A stretch of 64,000 nucleotides of DNA from Stakelama sediminis (GCF_014199335.1 NZ_JACIJI010000001.1:1054001-1118000); one strand, 5' to 3'; shown: positions 17,270 through 27,329, counted from the stretch's first letter. Made by a program: numbers and translations. Notes: generated from the letters alone by a model not told the origin.

Positions 17270-18062
17270 GGCCGCTACAGGCAATCCGCCGCCGGTCAGC
17301 AGGATCGGCTGGGTCCGCCTCTCTATCCGCGCCGCGCTGATGATCCTGTGCGTCCTCATCTGCGTGCCGTTTCACTATCTCTGGCGCTTGCTGCACCTGC
17401 CCTCGCCCTGGCCGCGCTGGTTCCTGCGGGCCTGCGGCCGGATTTCCGGGGCACGGGTCCGGGTGAAGGGCGTGCCGCTGAAACGCGACGTCTTCTATAT
17501 TTCCAACCATCTGTCGTGGATCGACATTCTGGCACTGGCGGGCGCAAGCGGCACCGCCTTTGTCGCCAAGGCGGAGATTCGCGCCGCCCCCGTGGTCGGC
17601 TGGCTGTCGACGCTCAACCGCACCGTGTTCGTGAAACGGGAAGACCGGATGGGAGTCGCCGAACAGATCAACCAGCTTCGCGACGCGCTGGAGGATAACT
17701 GGTCGGTGACCGTCTTTCCCGAAGGCACCACCACCGACGGGCTGTCGCTGCTGCGCTTCAAGACGTCGATGCTGCGTGTGCTCGAACCCCCGCCGCCCGG
17801 CGTGATGGTGCAGCCGGTCCTGCTTGAATATCAGCGCGAAGTGGGTGAGGAAATCGGCTGGGTCGGCATCGAGTCGGGCAAGGACAACGCCATCCGCGTC
17901 CTGTCGCGCAAGGGCAGCTTCCCGGTGACGGTGCACTATCTCGAACCCTTCTACCCATCGGAATTTCCCGGTCGCAAAGCCATCGCCGCCGAAAGCCGCA
18001 AGCGGATCGAGGAAGCGCTGGTCAAGGTACTGGGCGAACCGCTACGCCCCTTTCCCTATTGA
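17241..18062 (+). CDS. 1-acyl-sn-glycerol-3-phosphate acyltransferase (PlsC family)
   Basis: A 273-aa inner-membrane acyltransferase that makes phosphatidic acid from lysophosphatidic acid. One membrane segment lies at about 30-50. The catalytic HX4D motif is His90-Asp95 in NHLSWID and the substrate motif FPEGTTTDG is at 159-167. It begins inside fur (29-nt overlap) in another frame. The first 18 codons may not all be translated, but no better start was seen. An ornithine-lipid acyltransferase (OlsA-type) is the main alternative. Confidence 0.88.
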   Translation: MESRSTARAEAATGNPPPVSRIGWVRLSIRAALMILCVLICVPFHYLWRLLHLPSPWPRWFLRACGRISGARVRVKGVPLKRDVFYISNHLSWIDILALAGASGTAFVAKAEIRAAPVVGWLSTLNRTVFVKREDRMGVAEQINQLRDALEDNWSVTVFPEGTTTDGLSLLRFKTSMLRVLEPPPPGVMVQPVLLEYQREVGEEIGWVGIESGKDNAIRVLSRKGSFPVTVHYLEPFYPSEFPGRKAIAAESRKRIEEALVKVLGEPLRPFPY

Positions 18063-18074
18063 CGGCGTGGATCG

Positions 18075-18356
18075 GTGGACTGGAAAATACTTGCATTACT
18101 TCAATTGGCCGTTGTTGGGGTAATTTGCGGGACACTGAGCGCCCATAACACCGTGAGGATGATTTCGGAGATTAATGCGTCTTCAAAGGGCAGTGCGCAA
18201 ACAGCCGACGTCGGATTCTATCCAGGCAAAGCGGCCGCAATTCGCAACCATCATCGTCGTATTTTCCCGGCTTCAAAATGCAGAAAGTTAAACACGCTCT
18301 ACCGAGCGATGACAATTGCCTCGTTCATTATCGCCGCAATCGCCTTGTTGATCTGA
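18075..18356 (+). CDS. Small membrane protein of unknown function
   Basis: A 93-aa protein with a hydrophobic helix at each end (about 4-22 and 76-93) and a basic loop between ([21 protein letters not shown]). The start is the GTG at 18075, 12 nt after plsC. The local base composition is clearly more AT-rich than its neighbours, and the codon use is less biased. It resembles in layout the 90-aa protein at 38760, which also lies within a housekeeping cluster. I do not recognise the family. Confidence 0.55.
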   Translation: MDWKILALLQLAVVGVICGTLSAHNTVRMISEINASSKGSAQTADVGFYPGKAAAIRNHHRRIFPASKCRKLNTLYRAMTIASFIIAAIALLI

Positions 18357-18411
18357 ACAGCGCTACCCCGCTCTCGACCCAGACAACACAAATCCCTATA
18401 GCGCGAACATT

Positions 18412-19722
18412 ATGGCGACCACTCCCAAGACCTATCACGTCAAATCCTATGGCTGTCAGATGAATGTCTATGACGGCGAGCGCATGGGCGAATTGATGGC
18501 TCAGCAGGGCCTGACCGCGACCGATGCGGAATCGGCCGATCTGGTCGTGCTCAACACCTGCCACATTCGCGAAAAGGCGACCGAGAAAGTCTATTCGGAG
18601 ATCGGGCGGCTACGCAAGGACGGCCGCGCACCGATGGTCGCGGTGGCCGGTTGCGTCGCGCAGGCCGAGGGTGAGGAGATTGTGCGCCGCGCCAAGGTGG
18701 ATGTCGTGGTCGGGCCGCAGGCTTATCACAATCTGCCCGCGCTGATCGCGAAGGCCGTCACCGGACAAGCGGCTCTCGATACCGATATGCCGGTCGATTC
18801 CAAATTCGGCGCATTGCCGGGTCGCCGCAAGGTCGCCCCGTCGGCGTTCCTGACCGTGCAGGAAGGTTGCGACAAATTCTGCACCTATTGCGTCGTGCCC
18901 TATACTCGCGGCGCGGAGGTTTCGCGCCCCTTTGCCGCGATCGTCGATGAGGCGAAGGCGCTGGTCGATGCGGGGGCGAAGGAAATCACCCTGCTGGGAC
19001 AGAACGTCAATGCCTGGACCGATGCCGACGGGCGCGGACTGGACGCCCTGATCCGCGCCCTTGACCGGATCGAGGGGCTGGCACGCATCCGTTATACCAC
19101 CAGCCATCCCAACGACATGACGCAGGGACTGATCGACGCGCATGCCGATGTCGAAAAGCTGATGCCCTATCTTCACCTGCCGGTACAGGCGGGCAATGAT
19201 CGCGTGCTGAAGGCGATGAACCGCAGCCATAATCGCGATTCTTATCTGCGCATTCTCGATCGTGTGCGAACCGTACGACCCGATATCGCGCTGTCAGGCG
19301 ACTTCATCGTCGGTTTTCCCGGCGAAACCGATGCCGAGTTCGAAGACACGCTGAGCCTGGTCGAGGAAGTCGGCTATGCGCACTGTTTCAGCTTCAAATA
19401 TTCGCCCCGCCCCGGCACTCCGGCGGCAGCGATGACCGGGGACTTCATCGCTGCGGAAGTCGCCGACGAGCGGCTGCAACGCCTGCAGGCCGCACTCAAC
19501 CGGCATCAGCTTGCCTTCAATCAGGCGACCGTCGGCAAACGCTGTCCCGTACTGATCGAACGCAAGGGCCGTCGTCCGGGGCAGATGGTCGGCAAGTCCC
19601 CCTGGCTGCAATCGGTGCACCTCATCACCGACGCACAGGTCGGCGATCTGATCGAGGTCGAAATCGAAAGTGCTGGCCCGAACAGCCTTGGCGGCATCCA
19701 AATTCTGCAGGCAGCCGCCTGA
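18412..19722 (+). CDS. miaB: tRNA-2-methylthio-N6-dimethylallyladenosine synthase MiaB
   Basis: A radical-SAM methylthiotransferase that turns i6A37 into ms2i6A37 in tRNAs reading UNN codons. It is 436 aa. The N-terminal MTTase domain has Cys15, Cys50 and Cys81 for the auxiliary 4Fe-4S cluster; the radical-SAM cluster is Cys153-x3-Cys157-x2-Cys160 in CDKFCTYC; a TRAM domain closes the protein (from about 370). It lies upstream of phoH-ybeY as in many Alphaproteobacteria, although an RcnB-like gene on the other strand now separates them. tRNA-Phe, one of its substrates, is encoded at 52248. Confidence 0.97.
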   Translation: MATTPKTYHVKSYGCQMNVYDGERMGELMAQQGLTATDAESADLVVLNTCHIREKATEKVYSEIGRLRKDGRAPMVAVAGCVAQAEGEEIVRRAKVDVVVGPQAYHNLPALIAKAVTGQAALDTDMPVDSKFGALPGRRKVAPSAFLTVQEGCDKFCTYCVVPYTRGAEVSRPFAAIVDEAKALVDAGAKEITLLGQNVNAWTDADGRGLDALIRALDRIEGLARIRYTTSHPNDMTQGLIDAHADVEKLMPYLHLPVQAGNDRVLKAMNRSHNRDSYLRILDRVRTVRPDIALSGDFIVGFPGETDAEFEDTLSLVEEVGYAHCFSFKYSPRPGTPAAAMTGDFIAAEVADERLQRLQAALNRHQLAFNQATVGKRCPVLIERKGRRPGQMVGKSPWLQSVHLITDAQVGDLIEVEIESAGPNSLGGIQILQAAA

Positions 19723-19728
19723 AAGAAA

Positions 19729-19753
19729 GGTCCGTGCGATGCCGGCACGGACC
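19729..19753. terminator. Hairpin terminator between miaB and the RcnB-like gene
   Basis: A perfect 9-bp stem, GGTCCGTGC at 19729-19737 and GCACGGACC at 19745-19753, with a 7-nt loop and CTTCCTT after it. It lies between convergent stop codons. Confidence 0.7.
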
Positions 19754-19767
19754 CTTCCTTGCAAATC

Positions 19768-20244
19768 TTACCAGAAAAACCCGGTATAGACCCGCAACAC
19801 GCGGCCGGTGCGCATGTTCACCAGTACCGCATCATTGCCGTAGCGGACCCAGCGATGATAGGCCGCCGGGCGCGGCAGCCGATAGGTCGCCCAGTCGCTG
19901 ATCCAGTAGCGGCGGGCATAATAAGGCGCTGCGAAACGATACCCCACCGCGACCGGGCGATAGCGATAGCCGTGCGGACCGACATAGGCCGGACGACGGT
20001 ACACATCACGATGAGTCCGGCGATAGTCACGCCAGTCCTCCCGCGTTTCCCGGCGGTCGCGACGCAGATCGCGGCGATCCTGTCGCGCCTCCCGATAGTC
20101 ACCCCGACGCACGTCGCGATTAACCTCGCGTTTGTCCTGACGGACTTCCTTCTGATCGTGTCGTATTTCGCGTGCGCTCTGGGCACTGGCAATTCCGGGA
20201 AGCAAGGCAATGGCGGCAACTGCCGCAAGCAACGGGATACGCAT
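19768..20244 (-). CDS. RcnB-family secreted protein
   Basis: A 158-aa periplasmic protein. The signal peptide ends after ASA (residue about 21). A strongly charged stretch with repeated DxRE/DRR units (residues 25-80) follows, and then the RcnB-type C-terminal domain ending WVRYGNDAVLVNMRTGRVLRVYTGFFW (about 132-158). RcnB in E. coli helps nickel/cobalt balance; sphingomonads carry many copies whose role is not proven. It is inserted on the opposite strand between miaB and phoH. Confidence 0.83.
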   Translation of the reverse strand: MRIPLLAAVAAIALLPGIASAQSAREIRHDQKEVRQDKREVNRDVRRGDYREARQDRRDLRRDRRETREDWRDYRRTHRDVYRRPAYVGPHGYRYRPVAVGYRFAAPYYARRYWISDWATYRLPRPAAYHRWVRYGNDAVLVNMRTGRVLRVYTGFFW

Positions 20245-20613
20245 TCAACTTCTCCTGCTCGACTCACCTGTCGCACATCCGACGCGCGACAGGGTCGAAC
20301 TTTGCGCCTCCGATTCTGAACGCACGAAAAACCAACCCGAAAGCAATGGGTAAGCAACCTGGGGCGAAGGCTCCCCTTTTCTGGTGCGGCATCGCGGCAA
20401 CGATCTCCGTCAAAGCGCGGTATAGCGAAAAAACAGGCTGTCCTCCGCGCATCTGCTCTGCCAAAGTCTGTTTCGGATGACCGTTGTCGCTCTCTCGACC
20501 GAGTTTGGCGGACCCTTTGCCCGCCCGTTGCGCACTGTTGTCGCTCATCCCGCCCGTTTTCGCTTTTTCGTTGCCCGCCCCGCGCGTCTCGGACGCCTGT
20601 TCGAAAGGATTGC
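20245..20613. other. 369-bp intergenic region between RcnB-like gene and phoH
   Basis: This divergent gap should hold promoters for both neighbours. A 94-codon minus-strand reading frame (20264-20548) begins plausibly with MSDNSAQRAGKGSAKLG but lacks a clear ribosome site and has an unconvincing C-terminus, so I do not call it. No repeats or RNA genes were seen. Confidence 0.4.
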
Positions 20614-21621
20614 ATGAGCCGAAAACCCACCGCCGCCGCCCATGCCGGCGAACGCAGCCGGGTCGAAGTCAGTTTCGACCGGCCCCAGCTTCTGCCCCGG
20701 CTGTTCGGGGAATTCGACGCCAATCTTCTGGCGCTGGAGGAGCGACTCGGCGTCTATATCACCGCGCGTGGCGACAAGGTGGGGATAGAAGGATCTGCTG
20801 AGGCGGTCGCCCATGCCCGCGAAGTGCTTCAGGAACTGCAATCGCGCGTCATTCGCGGCGAGGAAATCGATACCGGCCTGATCGACGCGGTGATCGCCAT
20901 GGCCGAGGAGCCGACGCTGGACGGCATTATCCAGGTGGAAAAAAAGACACCGCCGTCGATCATGATCCGTACCCGGCGCAAGACGATCGTCCCGCGTTCG
21001 GTCGCCCAGACCCATTATATGAAGGCGCTGGTGTCGAACGACATGATCTTCGCGCTAGGCCCGGCGGGTACCGGCAAGACCTATCTGGCCGTCGCGCAGG
21101 CCGTGGCGCAGCTCATCACCGGTTCAGTCCAGCGCCTGATTCTTTCGCGCCCTGCGGTCGAGGCGGGCGAGCGGCTGGGCTTTCTGCCCGGCGATATGAA
21201 GGAGAAGGTCGACCCCTATCTCCGCCCGCTCTACGACGCGCTGTATGACTGTATGCCGCCCGAACAGGTCGAACGCCGGATCGCCTCCGGCGAGATCGAG
21301 ATCGCGCCGATCGCGTTCATGCGCGGGCGCACGCTGGCCGATGCCTTTGTCATTCTCGATGAAGCGCAGAACACCACACCGGCGCAGATGAAAATGTTCC
21401 TCACCCGTTTCGGCCAGAATAGCCGCATGGTGGTGTGCGGCGACCCGAAACAGGTCGATCTGCCCGGCGGCGACACCGCATCCGGCCTTGCCGATGCGGT
21501 CGGGCGACTGGAAGGGGTCGAAGGTATCGCGGTCTGCCGCTTCACCGCCGCCGACGTCGTGCGCCACCCGATCGTCGGGCGCATCGTCGATGCCTATGAA
21601 GGCACCGGAGGATCGGTCTGA
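20614..21621 (+). CDS. PhoH-like ATPase
   Basis: A 335-aa cytoplasmic ATPase of the PhoH/YbeZ family. An N-terminal KH-like region (about 15-80) is followed by the P-loop GPAGTGKT at 149-156 and Walker B LDEAQN near 250. YbeZ works with the endonuclease YbeY on rRNA maturation, and ybeY follows here after 94 bp. The ATG at 20614 has AAAGGA upstream. This is the first gene of the phoH-ybeY-corC group. Confidence 0.94.
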   Translation: MSRKPTAAAHAGERSRVEVSFDRPQLLPRLFGEFDANLLALEERLGVYITARGDKVGIEGSAEAVAHAREVLQELQSRVIRGEEIDTGLIDAVIAMAEEPTLDGIIQVEKKTPPSIMIRTRRKTIVPRSVAQTHYMKALVSNDMIFALGPAGTGKTYLAVAQAVAQLITGSVQRLILSRPAVEAGERLGFLPGDMKEKVDPYLRPLYDALYDCMPPEQVERRIASGEIEIAPIAFMRGRTLADAFVILDEAQNTTPAQMKMFLTRFGQNSRMVVCGDPKQVDLPGGDTASGLADAVGRLEGVEGIAVCRFTAADVVRHPIVGRIVDAYEGTGGSV

Positions 21622-21715
21622 CATGGTGTTTCCATCCGGATCGACCGCGGGACCGATGCGTTGTTCGCCTTCACGTCCTGTTTTCATGACACTGCACCGG
21701 AAATAAGGAGGTCCG

Positions 21716-22228
21716 ATGCTTGATGTTTCCGTTCAACGCGAATCGCCCTGGTCATCCACCATCGACTGGGAAAATCTGGCGGGCACGGCTGCGCGCGCCG
21801 CGATCGAGCGCACCCCTTTCGGCGAATGGCTGACTCATCCCGCGCAGATGGAAATCGCTGTCCGGCTGACCGATAATGGCGAGGTACAGACGCTCAACCG
21901 CCAGTATCGTGACAAGGACAAGCCGACCAACGTGCTTTCCTTTCCGATGATTCAACCCGACCTGCTGGAAACCGTCACCTGCAACAGTGACGACGGCGAA
22001 GTCATTCTGGGCGACATTGTGCTTGCCTATGACGTGTGCGCTGAAGAAGCCGAAGAACGGGAAATTTCGGTGGCAGACCACGCCAGCCACTTGATTGTTC
22101 ACGGGTGCCTGCATTTATTGGGGTTCGATCATCAGGGGGAAGCGGAAGCGGAGGCCATGGAGGATATCGAGCGCGCGGCAATGACCGCGCTTGGCCTGCA
22201 CGACCCTTACCCCATATGCGAGGACTAG
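21716..22228 (+). CDS. ybeY: Endoribonuclease YbeY (rRNA maturation factor)
   Basis: A 170-aa zinc-dependent endonuclease needed for 16S rRNA 3'-end processing and ribosome quality control. The zinc site is His129, His133 and His139 in HGCLHLLGFDH, and the family segment RDKDKPTNVLSFP is at 65-77. The ribosome site AGGAGG lies before the ATG. The CorC gene starts 9 nt after the stop. Confidence 0.96.
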   Translation: MLDVSVQRESPWSSTIDWENLAGTAARAAIERTPFGEWLTHPAQMEIAVRLTDNGEVQTLNRQYRDKDKPTNVLSFPMIQPDLLETVTCNSDDGEVILGDIVLAYDVCAEEAEEREISVADHASHLIVHGCLHLLGFDHQGEAEAEAMEDIERAAMTALGLHDPYPICED

Positions 22229-22237
22229 ACCGACCCG

Positions 22238-23140
22238 ATGGACGAGGGACGAAGTAGCGCCGGTAACGGCAATGGAGAAGGCAGCAGTATCTGGCGCGGC
22301 ATCCGCGCGCTGTTCACGGGCAGCGAAAGCGCGGATACGCTGCGCGAACGCATCGAAGCGACCATTAATGAGCATGAGCAGGAAGCCGAAGCGCCGGTGG
22401 CGGGCGACCTGTCGCCGATCGAGCTTCAGATGTTGCGCAACCTGCTGCATTTCGGCGAACGCGATGCTGGCGATGTCGGCGTACCGCGCGCCGACGTTAT
22501 CGCCGTGGAGGAGGAAACGCGCTTTACCGACCTGGTGAAGCTGTTTGCCGAGGCCGGGCACAGCCGCCTGCCCGTCTATCGCGAAAAGCTCGACACCGTG
22601 ATCGGAATGATCCACGTCAAGGACGTGTTCGCGATCCTGGCAGAAGGCGGACCGCACCCGACCAGTCTGGCCGGGCTGATCCGCCAGCCGCTTTATGTCC
22701 CGCAATCCATGGGTACGCTCGACCTGCTCGCACAGATGCAGGCCAGCCATACCCATCTGGCCATCGTGCTAGACGAATATTCGGGTACCGAGGGGCTGAT
22801 CACCATCGAGGATCTGGTCGAGGAAATCGTCGGCGAGATCGAGGATGAGCATGACGAGGAACCGCCTGCCATGCTGGTGCCGCTTGACGACGGCATGTGG
22901 GATGCCGATGCGCGTGCCGAACTGGAGGATGTTGCCGAGGCGATCGACCCGCGACTGTCAGAGGTTGAGGAGGATGTCGATACGCTGGGCGGCTTGGCCT
23001 TCGTGCTAGCGGGCCATGTACCCGAACCGGGCGAATGTCTGGACCATGACAGCGGCTGGCGGCTGGAAATCACCGAAGCCGATCCGCGCCGCGTCACCCG
23101 GATGCGCCTGCACCCGCCCGCCGACGCGCACGAGGAATAG
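22238..23140 (+). CDS. CorC/HlyC-type CBS-domain protein
   Basis: A 300-aa cytosolic protein with two CBS domains (about 75-205; VPRADVIAVEEETRFTDLVKL and SHTHLAIVLDEYSGTEGLITIEDLVEEIVGEIEDEHDEE) and a C-terminal CorC_HlyC domain. It has no membrane segments, like E. coli CorC, which is linked to magnesium/cobalt efflux. In most relatives lnt follows directly; here 2.6 kb of other genes separate the two. Confidence 0.92.
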   Translation: MDEGRSSAGNGNGEGSSIWRGIRALFTGSESADTLRERIEATINEHEQEAEAPVAGDLSPIELQMLRNLLHFGERDAGDVGVPRADVIAVEEETRFTDLVKLFAEAGHSRLPVYREKLDTVIGMIHVKDVFAILAEGGPHPTSLAGLIRQPLYVPQSMGTLDLLAQMQASHTHLAIVLDEYSGTEGLITIEDLVEEIVGEIEDEHDEEPPAMLVPLDDGMWDADARAELEDVAEAIDPRLSEVEEDVDTLGGLAFVLAGHVPEPGECLDHDSGWRLEITEADPRRVTRMRLHPPADAHEE

Positions 23141-23298
23141 GATTTAGGGAATGGCCCGCAGCCATGGCTATGCCGCGACGCGACCGGGATTCTCAGACAG
23201 ATATTGCTGAAAATACGAATCCGGACTGTGGCCCCCAAATCAGGGTCTGCGCACTATTGCGCCTTTGCCTGTTCGCTCCGACCGCCTATTGAGGGGCC

Positions 23299-24672
23299 AT
23301 GCGCACACATGTGAAGATTCTGGGCACCATCCTCGTCATCGTGCTGATCGGGGTGCTTGCCTGGGCCGCCTGGCCGGACACTGCCCGCCTTTCCGTCAAT
23401 GCCGTTGCCGGGCGCGTTCCCGAACTCACCCGACCGCGCAACCAGTCGATCCCGACGGTCGACGTTGCAAAGGCAGTGGGCTGGGCAAAGGACGCGCACC
23501 CCATCCCGGCCAAGGGGCTGAACGTCAATGCGTTCGCGACCGGTCTGGACCATCCGCGCTGGATCTATCGTTTGCCCGATGGCGATATTCTGGTCGCAGA
23601 AACCAATGCCCCGCCGGGCAAGGGCGGCGGAATTACCGGCATGATCGCACGCTTCCTGAAAAAGCGTGCGGGCGCGGCGACGCCCTCCGCCAACCGGATC
23701 ACGCTGTTGCGCGATACCAATGGTGACGGAGTGGCCGATCTGAAGACCCCGTTCATCACCGGCCTCAACTCGCCTTTCGGCATGGTTCTGCTCGACAACA
23801 CGCTGTACGTCGCGGATACCGACGCCCTGCTCGCCTTTCCCTATAAGACAGGGGAGACGCAGATCACCGCCAAGCCGCGCAAACTTACCGCCCTTCCCTC
23901 CGGCGGGGAACACTGGACGCGCAGCCTGATCTACGATCCCAAGGAAAAGCATCTGCTGGTCGGAATCGGGTCAAGCACCAACATCGCCGATAACGGGCTG
24001 GAGGCGGACAAGACGCGCGCTGCCATCTGGTCGGTCGATCCGCAAACCGGGCAGCATGCGCTGTTCGCAACCGGCATGCGCAATCCCGTCGGCATGGCGA
24101 TCAATCCGCAATCGGGCAATCTGTGGGCGGTGGTCGATGAACGCGACAAGATGGGGTCGGATATGCCGCCCGATTACCTGACGCAGGTCGATTTCGGCAA
24201 TTTCTACGGCTGGCCCTGGGCCTATTGGGGCGGCTATGAGGATCGCCGGGTTACCCCGTTCCGGCCCGACCTGCTCGAATATACCGCGCGGCCCGATTAT
24301 GCACTGGGCGCGCATGTCACGCCGCTGGGGCTGGTCTTTACCGAAAATGCGAAGCTGGGCCCCTCCTTTGCACAGGGCGCGGCGGTCGCAGAACATGGGT
24401 CGTGGAACCGGCGACCGCCTTCGGGGTACAAGGTCGTCTATGTCCCATTCGCCGGGGACGGATTTCCGGTAAAGAATTCCAAGCCTGTCGACCTGCTCAC
24501 CGGGTTCCTGAATGCCAAAGGGCAGGCACAGGGAAGGCCGGTTGGGCTGGCGATCAGTGCGACCGGTGCGCTGCTGGTGGCGGACGATGTCGGCAACACC
24601 ATCTGGCGGGTCAGTTCAGCCGCACCGCCACAAGCATCTGCCGCAACGCCTGCACCTCACTCGACCCAGTAA
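23299..24672 (+). CDS. Exported PQQ-type sugar/sorbosone dehydrogenase-like beta-propeller
   Basis: A 457-aa periplasmic protein of the L-sorbosone/glucose dehydrogenase superfamily. An N-terminal membrane anchor (residues 7-25) is followed by a six-bladed propeller: LDHPRWIYRLPDGDILVAET, RNPVGMAINPQSGNLWAVVDERD and AEHGSWNRRPPSGYKVVYVPF. Members bind PQQ and oxidise sugars or sugar aldehydes, but many homologues are uncharacterised. It lies within the gap between corC and lnt, with a GAGGGG ribosome site. Its 3' end overlaps the convergent small gene by 16 bp. Confidence 0.87.
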   Translation: MRTHVKILGTILVIVLIGVLAWAAWPDTARLSVNAVAGRVPELTRPRNQSIPTVDVAKAVGWAKDAHPIPAKGLNVNAFATGLDHPRWIYRLPDGDILVAETNAPPGKGGGITGMIARFLKKRAGAATPSANRITLLRDTNGDGVADLKTPFITGLNSPFGMVLLDNTLYVADTDALLAFPYKTGETQITAKPRKLTALPSGGEHWTRSLIYDPKEKHLLVGIGSSTNIADNGLEADKTRAAIWSVDPQTGQHALFATGMRNPVGMAINPQSGNLWAVVDERDKMGSDMPPDYLTQVDFGNFYGWPWAYWGGYEDRRVTPFRPDLLEYTARPDYALGAHVTPLGLVFTENAKLGPSFAQGAAVAEHGSWNRRPPSGYKVVYVPFAGDGFPVKNSKPVDLLTGFLNAKGQAQGRPVGLAISATGALLVADDVGNTIWRVSSAAPPQASAATPAPHSTQ

Positions 24673-24938
24673 TTCGCGTCGCTCGTCTTCGCGCTCTGGT
24701 CCGAACCGGCCGGGACGACCGCATAATAATGCTCGTCGGCAAGCGGACCGTCCGAGGTGGAGCCGCTGTCGCCGTCGGCAAGTTGCGTTCCGTCCGGGCT
24801 GCTATGGGCGGCAAGCGTGTAGCCGCCGCCATAATCGTGGCGCATATGTGCCGTTATATTGTCGGCGAGCAGCCAGCCTGCCGGAACGGAACAAAACACT
24901 GCCGCTCCTGCGACGAGCATGAAAAATTTGCGGTTCAT
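24657..24938 (-). CDS. Small exported protein of unknown function
   Basis: A 93-aa protein with a signal peptide or single anchor (FFMLVAGAAVFCSVPAGWLLA, residues 5-25) and a short polar C-terminal part rich in Asp, Ser and Gly. AGGA precedes the ATG. It overlaps the end of the dehydrogenase gene on the other strand by 16 bp. I do not recognise the family. Confidence 0.6.
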   Translation of the reverse strand: MNRKFFMLVAGAAVFCSVPAGWLLADNITAHMRHDYGGGYTLAAHSSPDGTQLADGDSGSTSDGPLADEHYYAVVPAGSDQSAKTSDANYWVE

Positions 24939-24988
24939 CGGATGTCCTGTTGTGTCCCTTTGTAACGGAACGACATCCGGCCGGTTCC

Positions 24989-25291
24989 CTATTCGAGGAG
25001 TTTCGGTCCCTCTTTTGCCAGCTTGGCGCGCAATTTATCCGCAAAAACCGCAAGGAACGGCGGCAGAAACACCGCCGCATGCACCCTGTCCTCAAATACG
25101 GTCAGCGTGCTGTCGACCGACTGGCCCATCGCCTGAACGGTGAACCGCAACCGGTCGTCCTCCCAGGTCTGGTTGACGACCGCGCCGCCGGGGATCAGCT
25201 CGCCGAATTTGCCGATGCCCTTGTCAATCCGCGCTCTCGCCTCTTCGCGGCCCAGCTTGTGGGGAATATCGGCTTCGACGGGATCGCTCAT
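24989..25291 (-). CDS. Polyhydroxyalkanoic acid system (PHA_gran_rgn) family protein
   Basis: A 100-aa cytosolic protein matching the family annotated as polyhydroxyalkanoic acid system protein, with the typical [15 protein letters not shown] near the N-terminus and a [19 protein letters not shown] core. The function is unproven; no PHA synthase or phasin is in the window. Its ATG overlaps the stop of the VOC gene (ATGA), so the two form an operon. Confidence 0.8.
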   Translation of the reverse strand: MSDPVEADIPHKLGREEARARIDKGIGKFGELIPGGAVVNQTWEDDRLRFTVQAMGQSVDSTLTVFEDRVHAAVFLPPFLAVFADKLRAKLAKEGPKLLE

Positions 25292-25728
25292 TTTGCACCT
25301 GCATCATCGGTTGCGAACAACATAGCGTCATCGGCAAACGCCTTGAACTCCAGCGCGTTGCCGCTGGGGTCGTAAAAGAACATCGTGGCCTGCTCCCCCG
25401 CCTGCCCGGCGAACCGGATATGCGGTTCGATCACGAAGTCGATACCCGCGCCGCGCAACCGCTCGGCCAGCGCCTTCCAGTCCGCCATCGTCAGCACCAG
25501 TCCGAAATGCGGCACCGGCACCGCATCGCCGTCCACCGCATTGGTGACGGAAACGGGGCGGGCGTTCGCATCATAATGCGCGACGATCTGATGCCCAGAC
25601 AGGTCGAAATCGACCCAGTGCTCGGCGCTCCTCCCCTCCCGACACCCCAGTATGTCGGCATAGAAACGGCGCGCTGCGGCAATATCATGGACGGGAAAGG
25701 CCAGATGAAAGGGGCGAAGCTGGTTCAT
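25288..25728 (-). CDS. VOC-family (glyoxalase-fold) protein
   Basis: A 146-aa protein of the vicinal oxygen chelate superfamily. One N-terminal beta-alpha-beta-beta-beta unit starts [24 protein letters not shown], and the C-terminal unit ends [15 protein letters not shown] with the usual metal-ligand Glu. It resembles bleomycin-resistance or dioxygenase-like glyoxalases. The substrate is unknown. It is divergent from lnt and is the first gene of a two-gene minus-strand operon. Confidence 0.87.
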   Translation of the reverse strand: MNQLRPFHLAFPVHDIAAARRFYADILGCREGRSAEHWVDFDLSGHQIVAHYDANARPVSVTNAVDGDAVPVPHFGLVLTMADWKALAERLRGAGIDFVIEPHIRFAGQAGEQATMFFYDPSGNALEFKAFADDAMLFATDDAGAK

Positions 25729-25787
25729 GCCGATGATTATAGCACCGGCTTGCCTCTGTGCGCCATCCCGGCGATAGGCAGCGGACG

Positions 25788-27329
25788 ATGTTCGCTTTTC
25801 TGAAACGCCATCCCTGCTGGATTGCCCTGATCGCCGGGCTTGCCTCCGCCACCGGGTTCGAGCCGCTCAACCTGTGGCCGGTCACGCTCATCTGCCTTAC
25901 CGTCTGGCTATGGCTGACCAACGATGCTGCGACGCTCAAATCGGCTATGCTGCGCGGCTGGGTGTTCGGCGTCGGGCTTTTTACCGTCGGCGACAACTGG
26001 ATTCAGCACGCCTTCGACTTTCAGGAAAAAATGCCGCCCTGGCTGGGCTATATCGCCGTCGTTCTGCTGGCACTGTATCTCGCCGTCTATCCGGCGATTG
26101 CAGGTGGTCTGATCTGGCGGTTCGGACGCGAGGGACCAGTACCGGGCACCCGGTTCGCGCTGGTGGCTGGCGCTGCATGGATATTGACCGAATGGCTGCG
26201 CGGAACGCTGTTCACCGGCTATCCGTGGAACCCGATGGCGGTAATCTGGCTGCCGGTCGGCGGTGTTGCGCATCTGGCGAGCTGGATCGGTACCTATGCG
26301 CTGTCAGGCGTGACGATCGTCGTGGCGGCTGCGATTCTTGCCGCCGTGTATCGACAATGGCGGTTGCCTGCTGTCGTCATGGTCCTGCTGATCGTTCGTG
26401 GCATTATCATTCCGCACGCTCCACCGCCCGCCGCCAATGCCCCGCATGTCCACGTGGTCCAGCCGAATATCGGCCAGCAAGCCGTGCATGAAGACGATTA
26501 TGCAGGGCGGGTGTTGCGCAAGCTGCTGGCACTAAGCGGACGCCCCGGCCCGGTTCCGCGTCTCGTCGTCTGGCCGGAAGGCATGGTCAATTATTATATC
26601 GAGGACGGCTATCCGGTCGAATGGTATGGCGGCATTGATCCGCGCAGCGTCCGCGCGGCGATTGCCTCTATACTCGGCCCGCACGATATGGCGCTCGTGG
26701 GTGGAACCGCGCTGTTTTTCAATCAGCAGCAACAGATTACCGGCGCAGGCAATTCAGTCTTCATTGTCGATCCCGCCGCGAAGCTGCAGGGACGGTACGA
26801 CAAGGCGCATCTGGTTCCTTATGGTGAATATCTGCCCATGCGGTGGCTGCTCGGCCGACTGGGGGTCGCTCGCCTTGTCATGGGGGACATTGATTTCATA
26901 CCCGGCCCCGGCCCGCGAAGTTACGCGGTTTCGGGCTTCGGCAATATCGGCATGCAGATTTGTTACGAGATCATCTTTTCCGGCCATGTCGTCGATGAAG
27001 CGCATCGCCCCGACATGATCTTCAATCCGTCGAACGATGCATGGTTCGGCAAATGGGGACCGCCCGAGCACCTTGCTCAGGCCCGGATGCGCGCGATTGA
27101 GGAAGGCCTGCCGATCCTGCGCTCCACGCCCACCGGCATTTCGGCGGTAATCGACGCGGACGGCAAGCTCGTCGCTCATATTCCGCAAGGCGTGGCCGGA
27201 GCGATCGACGTTCCCATTCCAGCGAAAAAGCCCCCGACCCTGTTTTCGCGGGTCGGAAACCGGATGGCGCTGATCGTCGGCGTCCTGTTCCTTATCGGGG
27301 CCGTTGCGTTCCGTCGCCGCAGTCGCTAG
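25788..27329 (+). CDS. lnt: Apolipoprotein N-acyltransferase
   Basis: An inner-membrane enzyme that adds the third acyl chain to lipoproteins, needed for Lol export. It is 513 aa. Six or more membrane segments lie in residues 1-210, followed by the nitrilase-type periplasmic domain with the catalytic triad Glu264 (VVWPEG), Lys339 ([14 protein letters not shown]) and Cys392 (MQICYE). A final membrane helix lies near 487-507. The ATG at 25788 is preferred to a GTG 30 nt earlier because it gives a normal N-terminal membrane segment. metK follows after 68 bp. Confidence 0.96.
   Translation: MFAFLKRHPCWIALIAGLASATGFEPLNLWPVTLICLTVWLWLTNDAATLKSAMLRGWVFGVGLFTVGDNWIQHAFDFQEKMPPWLGYIAVVLLALYLAVYPAIAGGLIWRFGREGPVPGTRFALVAGAAWILTEWLRGTLFTGYPWNPMAVIWLPVGGVAHLASWIGTYALSGVTIVVAAAILAAVYRQWRLPAVVMVLLIVRGIIIPHAPPPAANAPHVHVVQPNIGQQAVHEDDYAGRVLRKLLALSGRPGPVPRLVVWPEGMVNYYIEDGYPVEWYGGIDPRSVRAAIASILGPHDMALVGGTALFFNQQQQITGAGNSVFIVDPAAKLQGRYDKAHLVPYGEYLPMRWLLGRLGVARLVMGDIDFIPGPGPRSYAVSGFGNIGMQICYEIIFSGHVVDEAHRPDMIFNPSNDAWFGKWGPPEHLAQARMRAIEEGLPILRSTPTGISAVIDADGKLVAHIPQGVAGAIDVPIPAKKPPTLFSRVGNRMALIVGVLFLIGAVAFRRRSR

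Noticed and set aside
20264-20548. A 94-codon minus-strand frame between the RcnB-like gene and phoH
   Set aside because: Its N-terminus looks plausible, but there is no good ribosome site and the C-terminal part does not look like protein. It might be real; not enough support.
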